Of a DNA stretch of 64,000 nt, positions 26,133-34,195 are shown one piece after another. The stretch spans positions 434,001 through 498,000 of the forward strand of contig NZ_CP154858.1 in the NCBI RefSeq assembly GCF_041153465.1. Direction: 5' to 3'. The position numbers and the translations under genes are program-made. How positions within the stretch are numbered: position 1 is the stretch's first letter; every line of letters begins with the position of its first letter. The notes under the pieces are model-generated. The model was not told the origin of the DNA. It saw only the letters and a list, made by a program, of their open reading frames with translations, and made no database searches. This DNA comes from Thermohahella caldifontis. Its GTDB lineage: Bacteria > Pseudomonadota > Gammaproteobacteria > Pseudomonadales > Oleiphilaceae.

Positions 26133-28607
26133 TCAGTTGTCCTGCGTTGTGCGGTGATTTTTGTCCGGAATAACCGTTCTGAGGTAGTGCCTGGCTGATG
26201 TCATCGAATCTGAACATACATACAGATGTAGTGGCTCGTAAGGCGGTTTGCCATCAAAGGGGATCTCATACACTCTTCCATATTGGCGAACCCTTTCGAG
26301 CGTGCAGACAGATGTCCACTTGCCATCTCCAGTTGAAAGCTCGAACCGGGCGTCTTCAGGTAATGCGTCAACTGCCAGTTCTCCCGTAAATACGTAACCC
26401 GGCGATACCGGATCCGGTGATGCATTGTTGTTCCCGGTGGCAGGCGGAGGGTATCGGAGTGAGTGGGCAAATGTTTTTGCATCCTCACTGCTGCTTTGGG
26501 GAGCTATTGCTGACATATTCACTCCGGATTGCACTTGGCGGGGGGCTTGACATGATGTACTGGCACCCAGCACCGCCGAGGGCACGGGTGGCTCGGGTCG
26601 TGATGTCGCCGGCGCGGATCCGCTCCCGGTCGTCAGGGGCATGAGCCGCTGAATGTGTGCCGCGTCACCAGACTGGCCGGCCAGCGGCCTGAGCCGTGTA
26701 CGCAGTGCGCCACGCTCAGGGGGGACTGCCGGGCTTTTCTCCGGCGCGGCGGGACTGGCCGTTGCCGCAGCGCCCCCGCCGCCCCCCATGTTGACCATGA
26801 CCACCGGTGCGGAGAGAGAAACCCCACCGGGGCCGCAGCTTACGGCGGCACCGCCGACCTTGAAGATGACCGTCTGGCCGCTGTTGAACAGGGCGTTGCC
26901 ACCCTTGAGGTGGATGCTGCCGCCGGCTTCCAGTGTCAGTGACTGACCGCCCAGCACCAGGGACTGTCCGGCCTGGAGATGTGTCTGGCCGCTGACATGT
27001 TCGTTCCAGTTGCCGTCGGCCTGTTCACTGGCCGCGCCGTCAGTGGTTTCCTGCAGGTGACCTGCCACCTTCTGGTGCACGCAGCCCTGTACGGAGGCCT
27101 GGTAGCGCTTGCGGGCCCTGAGGGCGAGCTGGCCGCTGCTGTGCAAGAGAATATGGGCGTTGCCGGGGCTGTCGTCCAGCAGGACTTCATGACCGGTGCC
27201 ATTGGCGGAGCGGGAGCGGAACATCCACTGGTGCTGTCCGTCGGGCAGGGACTGGGGCGCTTCATGGGCGCTGTGGTAACGCCGGCCGGCGACCACGGGG
27301 GTGTCGGGGTTGCCTTCGAGAAACAGGACGCTCACTTCATCGCCCGCACGCGGCAGCATGAGACTGCCCCAGCGGTTGCCGGCCAGACGTTGGCTCACAC
27401 GCAGCCAGGTGCCGGGCTGGCCGTCCGGGTCCCAGGCAAAGCGTACCTGCACGCGGCCCTGATCGTCCGTGAAGACCTTGCCGGGTGCGGGGCCGGTGAC
27501 GATGGCGGGCCAGAAACCGGTCAGACGCCGGGGTGTCTGTCGGGGTGGCCGCCAGGTCTGGGTGTCCGGTACGGCGGTGAGGGTCTGGTAATGCCGGAAC
27601 GAACCGCTGGCCAGTTCTTCAAGCACCTGAGGGTGGGCCATCTGCTGGGTGAGGCCGGTGATCAGCCAGTCCGAGCGGGTGTCATCGGGGAAGCGGAAGC
27701 TCAGCACCTCGCCGCAGTTCAGATCCGCCCGGTTGCCTTGGGCGATGCAGTGGTCGCAACCGGTATTGAGGCTGTTCAGCCAGCTTTCTGCCTGCCTCCG
27801 GGCATCGGGAGCGTCTTCCTGGTGTACATAGTGCTCGTGCAGGCCGGAGGGGGAGGCCTGGTCATGCCTGGCTTCGCCCGTCTCGATGGCCAGCGGCGTG
27901 CCCATGCGGTAACGCCGGGTTCTGACCTGATGCAGGGCACGGCGGCGAACGCGTTGAAAGCGGTAGAGGATTTCGCTCTGGCCGCTCTGCCGGTCGTAAT
28001 GGATGGCCACATGGCGTCGCGTGCCGTCTGGGCGCATCAGGGCGCCGGCGTGATCCGAAACCATGAGGATGTGGCGGTCCGCTTCGTGACGGAAATACCA
28101 GTACCAGCCCAGTTCACTGAACAGCCGGCAGAGGAAGTCCCACTCGCTTTCGCCGGACTGGGTGCGGTATTGCCAGACGGGCGGCGTTGCCCGAAGGTCA
28201 AAGACCAGATCGTCCTGCCGCAGACCGGCTTCGCGCCAGAGAGCGCGGGCGATGTCCACGGCAGTGGTTTCGGTGAAGATCCGGTAGCGGCAGCGCTCGG
28301 TCAGCCACCAGGCATGGGGCACCACGGTGATCTGCATGCGCTGAAAGCGGCCGATATCCTGCAGACGCCATGCCTCGTTCACGGCACCATGCAGGTGTCG
28401 TTCACCGTAGCGGCCCCGGAAGCTGACGTGGACATCGCGTGACAGCCAGTCCTCTGGCCCGGGCAACGGTTCCGGCGAGACAATGACGAGGGTGGCATGC
28501 GAGAGCTCGGCAAGAGCTTCGCTGAGGGTCAGACTGAGGACACGGAGATCCGCGTCCATTCGGGCAACCCGCACCGTCAGGCGGGCAGTATTGGCAGCCA
28601 GTTCCAT
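26133..28607 (-). CDS. vgrG: VgrG, T6SS spike protein with a C-terminal extension
   Basis: VgrG trimers form the puncturing tip of T6SS and carry effectors. The first 500 residues are the gp27/gp5-like core (SEWDFLCRLFSELGWYWYFRH, DDQGRVQVRFAWDPDG, GNRWGSLMLPRAGDEVSVLF). Beta-helix repeats follow (QAGQSLVLGGQSLTLEAGGS). After about residue 600 comes an Ala/Pro-rich linker (about 620-720) and a separate C-terminal domain of about 90 residues (PGYVFTGELAVDAL to the end), probably an effector adaptor. ATG 28607 (824 aa) is chosen because a TATAAT at 28643-28648 places transcription start near 28636, downstream of the alternative GTG at 28640. Confidence 0.93.
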   Translation of the reverse strand: MELAANTARLTVRVARMDADLRVLSLTLSEALAELSHATLVIVSPEPLPGPEDWLSRDVHVSFRGRYGERHLHGAVNEAWRLQDIGRFQRMQITVVPHAWWLTERCRYRIFTETTAVDIARALWREAGLRQDDLVFDLRATPPVWQYRTQSGESEWDFLCRLFSELGWYWYFRHEADRHILMVSDHAGALMRPDGTRRHVAIHYDRQSGQSEILYRFQRVRRRALHQVRTRRYRMGTPLAIETGEARHDQASPSGLHEHYVHQEDAPDARRQAESWLNSLNTGCDHCIAQGNRADLNCGEVLSFRFPDDTRSDWLITGLTQQMAHPQVLEELASGSFRHYQTLTAVPDTQTWRPPRQTPRRLTGFWPAIVTGPAPGKVFTDDQGRVQVRFAWDPDGQPGTWLRVSQRLAGNRWGSLMLPRAGDEVSVLFLEGNPDTPVVAGRRYHSAHEAPQSLPDGQHQWMFRSRSANGTGHEVLLDDSPGNAHILLHSSGQLALRARKRYQASVQGCVHQKVAGHLQETTDGAASEQADGNWNEHVSGQTHLQAGQSLVLGGQSLTLEAGGSIHLKGGNALFNSGQTVIFKVGGAAVSCGPGGVSLSAPVVMVNMGGGGGAAATASPAAPEKSPAVPPERGALRTRLRPLAGQSGDAAHIQRLMPLTTGSGSAPATSRPEPPVPSAVLGASTSCQAPRQVQSGVNMSAIAPQSSSEDAKTFAHSLRYPPPATGNNNASPDPVSPGYVFTGELAVDALPEDARFELSTGDGKWTSVCTLERVRQYGRVYEIPFDGKPPYEPLHLYVCSDSMTSARHYLRTVIPDKNHRTTQDN

Positions 28608-28642
28608 GGCAGCGTCCTGTTCAGATCCCTGAAACTGCACGG

Positions 28643-28671
28643 ATTATAGGCAGTCCGGCCGCGGGGTGCCA
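28643..28671 (-). promoter_or_regulatory. Possible sigma-70 promoter of the vgrG operon
   Basis: A perfect TATAAT sits on the minus strand at 28643-28648. The hexamer 17 bp upstream is TGGCAC (28666-28671), a poor -35, so an activator would be expected. The predicted start near 28636 leaves a leader of about 29 nt to ATG 28607. Confidence 0.4.
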
Positions 28672-29057
28672 TAGGCCGGATGACATAGAGCAACTGCCTC
28701 GGACCTTGTCTCATCGTTACGGACAACGCAGCGAATGCCGGTCAGAGGATCCGCAGGCGGGCCTGTTCAACGAAGGGAACGCCGGCTCCATCTGGCCGGG
28801 GCATGGGTTATGGATTATGGATCGCTTGCCTTTATTTGCAATAATCACATTCACAGGGTGCTTCCAAATAACCAACATCCCTATGTTTGCCAACTATTAC
28901 CCCAATATCCTGTTTTGGGCATCAAGCAGTATGCTTTTTGTTTTTTCGAAACGCTGATCTTGCCTGGCAATGGCGTAAATTGGTTGCGCCAGCCAGCTCT
29001 TGCGTGATGCTGTGTCCGGTGGTAGGGGCATGACATGGCCATGAAAACCTGCCGCCC
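28672..29057. other. Intergenic region between vgrG and the flavin reductase operon
   Basis: This stretch separates divergent genes. It contains a patch (about 28805-28960) that is clearly more AT-rich than its surroundings, as is common at T6SS and horizontally acquired islands and as a binding target of xenogeneic silencers. Open frames here have no family resemblance and lack ribosome sites. I see no RNA gene. Confidence 0.5.
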
Positions 29058-29086
29058 TTGAGCAGCACACGGGAATCGGAGACAAT
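29058..29086 (+). promoter_or_regulatory. Probable promoter of the flavin reductase-rsmC-cmoM operon
   Basis: TTGAGC (29058-29063) and GACAAT (29081-29086) are separated by 17 bp, each matching four of six sigma-70 consensus positions. Transcription would start near 29092, 19 nt before the ATG and just upstream of the GGAGG ribosome site at 29101. Confidence 0.45.
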
Positions 29087-29110
29087 CGCACTCTGCATCT
29101 GGAGGTGCCC

Positions 29111-29725
29111 ATGATCATTGATTTTGCACGACTCAAGCCCCTGGAGCGTTACCACTGGGTAACGCAGACACTGATTCCCCGGCCCATTGCATGGGTGCTG
29201 ACCGAAAACCTTTCCGGACAATACAATCTGGCCCCGTTTTCTTACTTCACGGCGGTATCCAGTGCGCCCCCGGTAGTCATGATCTCCATCGGCAAGAAGC
29301 CGGATGGCTCACCCAAGGACACCGCAGTCCATGCGAAGCGGACCGGCAGGCTGGTCATCCATGTGGCGGGCTATGCTCAGCTTGATGCACTCAATCTCAG
29401 TTCCGAGACCTTGCCCGAGGCGGTTTCGGAGGTGGAGAAGCTGGGCATCGAGCTGACCGCTTTTGAAGGTTTTGCTCTGCCCAGGGTAGCGGATGCGCCG
29501 GTGGCGTACGGATGCCGGGTTCACAGCATTCAGGAGCTCGGCGATGTGCCGCAAACGCTGCTCTTTGCGGAAATTGAACAAGTGTACGTTCGGGATGATG
29601 CGGTGATCGAGGAGACACCGGGCCGTTACAAGGTCAATGCCCGGGTACTGGATCCGCTGGCCAGGCTGGGTGCCCGGGAATACGCCACGCTCGGCGAAGT
29701 GGTCGAGCGGGAGCGCCCCGCCTGA
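29111..29725 (+). CDS. Flavin reductase-like (FMN-binding split barrel) protein
   Basis: The 204-aa protein matches the flavin-reductase domain family that binds FMN: an N-terminal TQTLIPRPIAWVLT stretch, then NLAPFSYFTAVSSAPPVVMISIG, the characteristic signature near residues 38-62. The substrate is unknown. The ATG at 29111 has GGAGG at an ideal distance; a GTG at 29105 overlaps that site. The stop shares bases with the rsmC start (TGATG), so it opens a four-gene coupled operon. Confidence 0.85.
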   Translation: MIIDFARLKPLERYHWVTQTLIPRPIAWVLTENLSGQYNLAPFSYFTAVSSAPPVVMISIGKKPDGSPKDTAVHAKRTGRLVIHVAGYAQLDALNLSSETLPEAVSEVEKLGIELTAFEGFALPRVADAPVAYGCRVHSIQELGDVPQTLLFAEIEQVYVRDDAVIEETPGRYKVNARVLDPLARLGAREYATLGEVVERERPA

Positions 29726-30738
29726 TGCTGGATGCGGCCACCTTTCAAACCTTGCTGGAACGCACTCCCCCACAGGGTCGGACCCGGCTTTGGGTCAGCC
29801 CACCGGTCGGGACGCGACTGCCCGGGGATGGGGCAGACGATGCCGTGTTGTCGCTGCATGCCGGTGATGCAGCATCATGGCGCAAGGCGGGCAAGGCAGT
29901 CCGCTTCGGTCCGGATGACCCGTCGCCCTGGCCGGAGACCTTTGACGAAGCCTGGCTGGTCATGCCCAAGGCGCGTCGTGAGTTCAGCTGGCTGCTGGCA
30001 CAGGTGGTGCCGTTGCTGAAGCCCGGGTCGCGACTGATCTGCACCGGCCACAAGAAATCCGGTGTGGAAGGTGCCCTCAAGGGCTTGCGGGCTGCGGGCG
30101 CAACGGTGGAAAAGCTGGATTCGGCGCGGCACTGCCAGGTCTGGTCCGTGGTGCCGGAAACGGTTCGGTCCGAGCCGGCCGGATTTGAGTACTGGCCCTT
30201 TGTCTGGCAGGAGAGGGAAATCCGGGTGGCAACCTTGCCCGGTGTCTTTGCAGAAGGGCGATTGGATGACGGCACCGCCATGCTGCTTGAAACGCTGGCT
30301 ACTCAACCCTTGCCGCCGGGACGCTGGCTCGATTTCGGCTGTGGAGCCGGCGTGCTGAGCGCTGCTCTGGCCACCTGTCCGGGCGGCGAGGTGGAGGCCG
30401 TGGACGTGCAATGGCAGGCGGTGACCTGTACCCGCCGGACGTTGGCAGAAAACGGACTGCAGGGAGAGGTGATGGCTTCGGATGGTCTGGACGCGGTGGA
30501 AGGCCGCTATGACGCCGTCATCAGCAACCCTCCGTTTCACGCTCATGTCAGGCAGACCACGGATGTCACCGAACGCTTTATCCGGACTGTCCGGGCGCAT
30601 CTGCGACCTGGTGGCAGGCTGCGGCTGGTGGCCAACGCCTTTTTACCCTATGCGCAGCTTCTTGAGCAGCATGTGGGGCCGGTTCAGGTGCTGGCGCGGG
30701 ATGGCCGTTACAAGGTTTACGAGGCGACCACATCATGA
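29725..30738 (+). CDS. rsmC: 16S rRNA m2G1207 methyltransferase
   Basis: The 337-aa enzyme has the RsmC two-domain layout. A catalytically silent N-terminal half (KARREFSWLLAQVVPLLKPG) precedes a C-terminal SAM-dependent domain with the SAM loop WLDFGCGAGVLSAAL near residue 195 and the catalytic NPPFH motif near 270. It methylates N2 of guanine 1207 of 16S rRNA in 30S subunits. It overlaps both neighbours by a few bases, indicating coupled translation. Confidence 0.9.
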   Translation: MLDAATFQTLLERTPPQGRTRLWVSPPVGTRLPGDGADDAVLSLHAGDAASWRKAGKAVRFGPDDPSPWPETFDEAWLVMPKARREFSWLLAQVVPLLKPGSRLICTGHKKSGVEGALKGLRAAGATVEKLDSARHCQVWSVVPETVRSEPAGFEYWPFVWQEREIRVATLPGVFAEGRLDDGTAMLLETLATQPLPPGRWLDFGCGAGVLSAALATCPGGEVEAVDVQWQAVTCTRRTLAENGLQGEVMASDGLDAVEGRYDAVISNPPFHAHVRQTTDVTERFIRTVRAHLRPGGRLRLVANAFLPYAQLLEQHVGPVQVLARDGRYKVYEATTS

Positions 30739-31586
30739 CGGCCACACCCCGTGAGTGGCACTGGACGTTGTCAGCACCGGCAGTGGCAGTGGACTGGATG
30801 GCGAGCCAGACCGGGCTGCCCAAAAGTCGTCTGAAGGATGCCATGAACAAGGGTGCCGTCACCCTCAAACGGGGGCGGAAGGGCGTCAGGCGATTGCGTA
30901 GGGCCACTTTCCGGCTGCTGCCGGGCGATGTGCTCAGTCTGTATTATGATGCATCCATTCTGGCCGCCCGCCCGGAAGCGGAGCCGGAGATTCTGGGTGT
31001 CCACTGCGGTCAGGTGCAGGTGTTCAAGCCTTCGGGATGGCTGTCCCAGGGCTCGCCGTGGGGCGATCATCTCAGTCTGGAGCGCTGGCTGACGCAACAC
31101 GGTTTTCCAGACGCCCGGGTGGTCCACCGCCTTGACCGGGAGACCGCGGGCGTCATGGTCTTTGCACGCACGCGTCATGCTGCCGCGACGCTGGGCCGCC
31201 TGTTTCAGTCGCGGGATGTCACGAAGGTGTACCGGGCCTGTGTACGGGGTACGCTTGCCCAAACCATGACCCTTGATCTGCCGCTGGATGGCAAGCCTGC
31301 CCGGAGTCATGTGGTGCCACTGCGGCCATCCGGTCACGACACGCTGGTGCGGGTGGAGATTGAAACCGGCCGCTTTCATCAGGTTCGCCGGCATCTGGAA
31401 TCTGCCGGGCATCCCGTTCTGGGTGATCCCCGATATGGTGAGGACAATGCTCACCCGGACGGACTCATGCTGCTGGCGTGGGCACTGACCTACCGATGTC
31501 CCGAGTGCGGCGCCCGGCAAAGCCTCACCATTCCGCAAAGCCGTCAGCCCGGTTGGAGCCGCGACGATCCGGAGACCGGGCCATGA
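30735..31586 (+). CDS. RluA-family RNA pseudouridine synthase
   Basis: The 283-aa protein has an N-terminal S4-like region and the RluA catalytic motif RVVHRLDRETAGVMVFAR near residue 130, with the essential aspartate in HRLDRETAG. Further RluA motifs are TKVYRA and GRFHQVRRHLESAGHPVLGD. It isomerises uridine in rRNA or tRNA; the exact target cannot be read from sequence. A CPEC motif near the end is common in this subgroup. Start and stop overlap the flanking genes (ATGA at both ends). Confidence 0.88.
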   Translation: MTATPREWHWTLSAPAVAVDWMASQTGLPKSRLKDAMNKGAVTLKRGRKGVRRLRRATFRLLPGDVLSLYYDASILAARPEAEPEILGVHCGQVQVFKPSGWLSQGSPWGDHLSLERWLTQHGFPDARVVHRLDRETAGVMVFARTRHAAATLGRLFQSRDVTKVYRACVRGTLAQTMTLDLPLDGKPARSHVVPLRPSGHDTLVRVEIETGRFHQVRRHLESAGHPVLGDPRYGEDNAHPDGLMLLAWALTYRCPECGARQSLTIPQSRQPGWSRDDPETGP

Positions 31587-32359
31587 GTGCCGGCAACCCG
31601 TTTGACACACTGGCTGATGCCTTCACGACAAAAATCTATGGCAGTCTGAAAGGTCAGTTGCGGCTCGAAGGCTTGCGCCGCGATCTGTGTGAGGCTGTGG
31701 GTTGTGATCGGCTCGAGGCCGCACCTGCAGCGCTGACTGTGCTGGACGTGGGGGCCGGAGATGCCCGCCTGTCCGCCGAGCTGGCAGAAGCCGGGTGTGC
31801 GCTGACCGTGGTTGAGCCGTCCCGGGCGCTTCGGGAGCGTGCCCGGGCACGTTTGTCCGGCGTTTCCCGGGTAGCCTGGGTCGAGGCCCCCTGGGAGACG
31901 GTGGCAGGCACTCTGGGACAGTTTGATGTGGTGCTGGTGCATGCGGTGCTCGAATGGCTGGCGGATCCGGTTGCGGTACTGCCGTCGCTGGCGGAGGCTG
32001 TGGCACCCGGCGGCTGGTTGTCCGTGGCATTCTATAACCGTCATGGCATCGTCATGCGCAATCTGGCCAAGGGCAACCTGCGCAAGGTGGAGCGCGGAGA
32101 TTTCAGTGGCATGGCCGGAGGTCTCACGCCGCGGCATGCCTTCGAGCCGGAACAGTTGCGGTCAATGCTGGAAGGGCTTGGGCTGGAGACCCGGATCTGG
32201 TCAGGCCTGCGCACGTTTTATGACTTCATACCACGGCATGTCCGTGCCAAGCTCAATGCGGACGACATTCGCCGGCTGGAAGCGCGCTTCAGCCGACAGG
32301 ATCCCTACCGGCAACTGGCCAGCTATCAGCACTTGCTCTTGCACCGGCCGGCTGGCTGA
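31583..32359 (+). CDS. cmoM: tRNA 5-carboxymethoxyuridine methyltransferase
   Basis: The 258-aa protein has a SAM-binding motif (TVLDVGAGDARLSAELAEAG) and the family features VHAVLEWLADP, FYNRHGIVMRNLAKGN and the C-terminal QDPYRQLASYQHLL. CmoM methylates cmo5U34 to mcmo5U in tRNAs that read NNN four-codon boxes. Start ATG 31583 overlaps the previous stop (ATGA). It ends base-to-base against convergent cmoB; both stops come from a shared TGATCA at 32357-32362. Confidence 0.9.
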   Translation: MSAGNPFDTLADAFTTKIYGSLKGQLRLEGLRRDLCEAVGCDRLEAAPAALTVLDVGAGDARLSAELAEAGCALTVVEPSRALRERARARLSGVSRVAWVEAPWETVAGTLGQFDVVLVHAVLEWLADPVAVLPSLAEAVAPGGWLSVAFYNRHGIVMRNLAKGNLRKVERGDFSGMAGGLTPRHAFEPEQLRSMLEGLGLETRIWSGLRTFYDFIPRHVRAKLNADDIRRLEARFSRQDPYRQLASYQHLLLHRPAG

Positions 32360-33334
32360 TCAGCCCGGTTTGCGCGCCAGAATCACAGCGCGCTTGGGGG
32401 CTGGGTAGCCTTCAAGGGTGCGGCTGTGGTCGTCGGGGTCCAGAAAGTCGCGGAGCGAGTGAAAGCGCATCCAGTCTGTCCGGCGCTGCTCGTCCAGTGT
32501 GGTGACAGAAATGTCCACCGTGCGGATGTTCTCCCAGCCAGTGCGCCGCAACCAGCGCTCGGCTGCCAGCGGAGACGGGATGCACCAGACATTGCGCATG
32601 CGGGCATAGCGGTCTTCGGGAGTCAGTACCGTATTTTCATCACCGTCCACGACGAGGGTTTCCAGAACCAGGGTGCCACCGGGGCGTAGGAAGGATCTGA
32701 GCTCGTCCAGATGATCGAACGGTGCCCGGCGGTGATAGATGACGCCCATGGACAGCACCAGATCAAAGGCCCCGAAGGCGGGCAGGTCCTCGGACTTCAG
32801 AGGCAGGTAATGTACCGGTGCATCAGGAATATAGCGCTTGACCGCGCTGAACTGATAGAAGAACTTTTGTGACGGATCGGCGCCCACCACCCAGCCTGCG
32901 CCGGCGCCATGAAGTCGCCAGCAATGGTAGCCGCTGCCGCAGCCCACATCCAGGACACAGCGTCCGGAAAGATCGGGCAGGTGAGGGGCAATGCGGTGCC
33001 ATTTCCAGTCAGAGCGCCACTCCGTATCCACGAAGGTCCCGAAAAAATCAAAAGGACCCTTGCGCCACGGCATCATGGATCGCAGGGCGGTCTCCAGATC
33101 TGCCTGCTGTTCAGGTGTCAGCGGCGCCTCACGCGTGATGGTGATGGTGTCTGATGAGGTATCCACCCGGGCGTCGTCCACGTCGGGCAATTTCAGATAG
33201 CCTGCGTGCCAGGTGGGCGTATCGCCATTGAGGCGCTCCAGATATTCGCGCCTCAGTGCATCGCGCAGATGCGGTTCGAACCTGGCGAGCCCGGCCCTCT
33301 GCAGGGCATCAAAGAAAGGTTCAAGGGGCAACAT
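32360..33334 (-). CDS. cmoB: tRNA U34 carboxymethyltransferase
   Basis: The 324-aa enzyme transfers the carboxymethyl group of carboxy-SAM to ho5U34. Family features are PWRKGPFDFFGTFVDTEWRS, the SAM loop VLDVGCGSGYHCWRL, DPSQKFFYQF and SMGVIYHRRAPFDHL. ATG 33334 shares its bases with the cmoA stop (TGATG) and gives the family N-terminus; an in-frame ATG at 33370 would lie within cmoA. Confidence 0.95.
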   Translation of the reverse strand: MLPLEPFFDALQRAGLARFEPHLRDALRREYLERLNGDTPTWHAGYLKLPDVDDARVDTSSDTITITREAPLTPEQQADLETALRSMMPWRKGPFDFFGTFVDTEWRSDWKWHRIAPHLPDLSGRCVLDVGCGSGYHCWRLHGAGAGWVVGADPSQKFFYQFSAVKRYIPDAPVHYLPLKSEDLPAFGAFDLVLSMGVIYHRRAPFDHLDELRSFLRPGGTLVLETLVVDGDENTVLTPEDRYARMRNVWCIPSPLAAERWLRRTGWENIRTVDISVTTLDEQRRTDWMRFHSLRDFLDPDDHSRTLEGYPAPKRAVILARKPG

Positions 33335-34059
33335 CACTTCACCGCCAGAATGGATACGAAATTGAAGCACTGGAACCAGCAGGCCGCATGGCGGAACCCG
33401 GCGTCCCGCAACCGGTTCAGATGCATGTCCAGCGACTCGGGGATCAGCACATTTTCCAGTGCCGCCCGTTTCTGGGCAATTTCCAGATCGCTGTAGCCCC
33501 GGGCGCGCTTGAACCCATGGTGGAGTTCCGTCAGGCGATGCTGGGTGTCTGCATCGGGAAAACAGATCTTCTCTGACAGGATGAGGGCTCCGCCATCCAC
33601 CATGCCGTCAGCAATGCGCCGGAGCAGGGGCGAGCGGTCTGCTTCCGGTATGAACTGGAGTGTAAAGTTCAGGGCGACGAGAGAGGCCTGTTCGAATTGC
33701 AGTTCCCGGATATCCTGTTCCAGCAGGGTCACTGGTGCTCCGTCCGGTTCCCGGTCAATGTTGATCCGGCAGCGTTCCAGCATGGCAGAGGAGGTGTCCA
33801 CGGCCACGATGACGCTGTCCGGGGGAGCCTGCCGGCGCATGGCCAGCGTTGATCCGCCCAGGGAGCAGCCCAGATCGTACAGCCGGGTCTGTGGCCGGGC
33901 ATAGGCACGGGTGATCACGCCGATCATTTCCAGGATCATGGCATAACCCGGCACGGACCGGTTGATCATGTCGCTGAATACGGAAGCGACGCGCTCGTCG
34001 AAACGGAACGCTTCCACATCGGGTTGAGGCGTGCTGAACAGCGTGTCTTTTGCGGACAT
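33334..34059 (-). CDS. cmoA: Carboxy-S-adenosyl-L-methionine synthase
   Basis: The 241-aa enzyme converts SAM and prephenate to carboxy-SAM for CmoB. The start MSAKDTLF, then FDERVASVFSDMINRSVPGY, the SAM loop LYDLGCSLGGSTLAMRR, NFTLQFIP and ILSEKICF are all family features. Start 34059 is chosen by family alignment; the frame stays open upstream but is not CmoA-like. It is divergent from asnS with 136 bp between them, and leads cmoB in one operon. Confidence 0.95.
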   Translation of the reverse strand: MSAKDTLFSTPQPDVEAFRFDERVASVFSDMINRSVPGYAMILEMIGVITRAYARPQTRLYDLGCSLGGSTLAMRRQAPPDSVIVAVDTSSAMLERCRINIDREPDGAPVTLLEQDIRELQFEQASLVALNFTLQFIPEADRSPLLRRIADGMVDGGALILSEKICFPDADTQHRLTELHHGFKRARGYSDLEIAQKRAALENVLIPESLDMHLNRLRDAGFRHAACWFQCFNFVSILAVK

Positions 34060-34195
34060 GGGTGCACCTGATGAAAACCGGTGCAGGATTGTATCCGGTT
34101 GTGTCGCAGGCTGCCAGCGTGGAACCTGCGCATGGACTTTTTGCACCACAGGGGTAACATGCCACACCATCGCAAAGTCTGTGTGAGGATATGGC

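Noticed and set aside
26979..28442. A 487-codon open frame antisense to vgrG
   Set aside because: Composition is that of a mirror of the GC-rich vgrG frame; VgrG motifs prove the minus-strand reading.
28643..28671. Sigma-54 promoter for vgrG, suggested by TGGCAC upstream
   Set aside because: The -12 element (TTGC at the right distance) is missing, while a perfect TATAAT is present.
28706..28957. An 83-codon frame in the AT-rich vgrG upstream region
   Set aside because: No ribosome site, no recognisable features, and the frame is broken up by chance-like composition.
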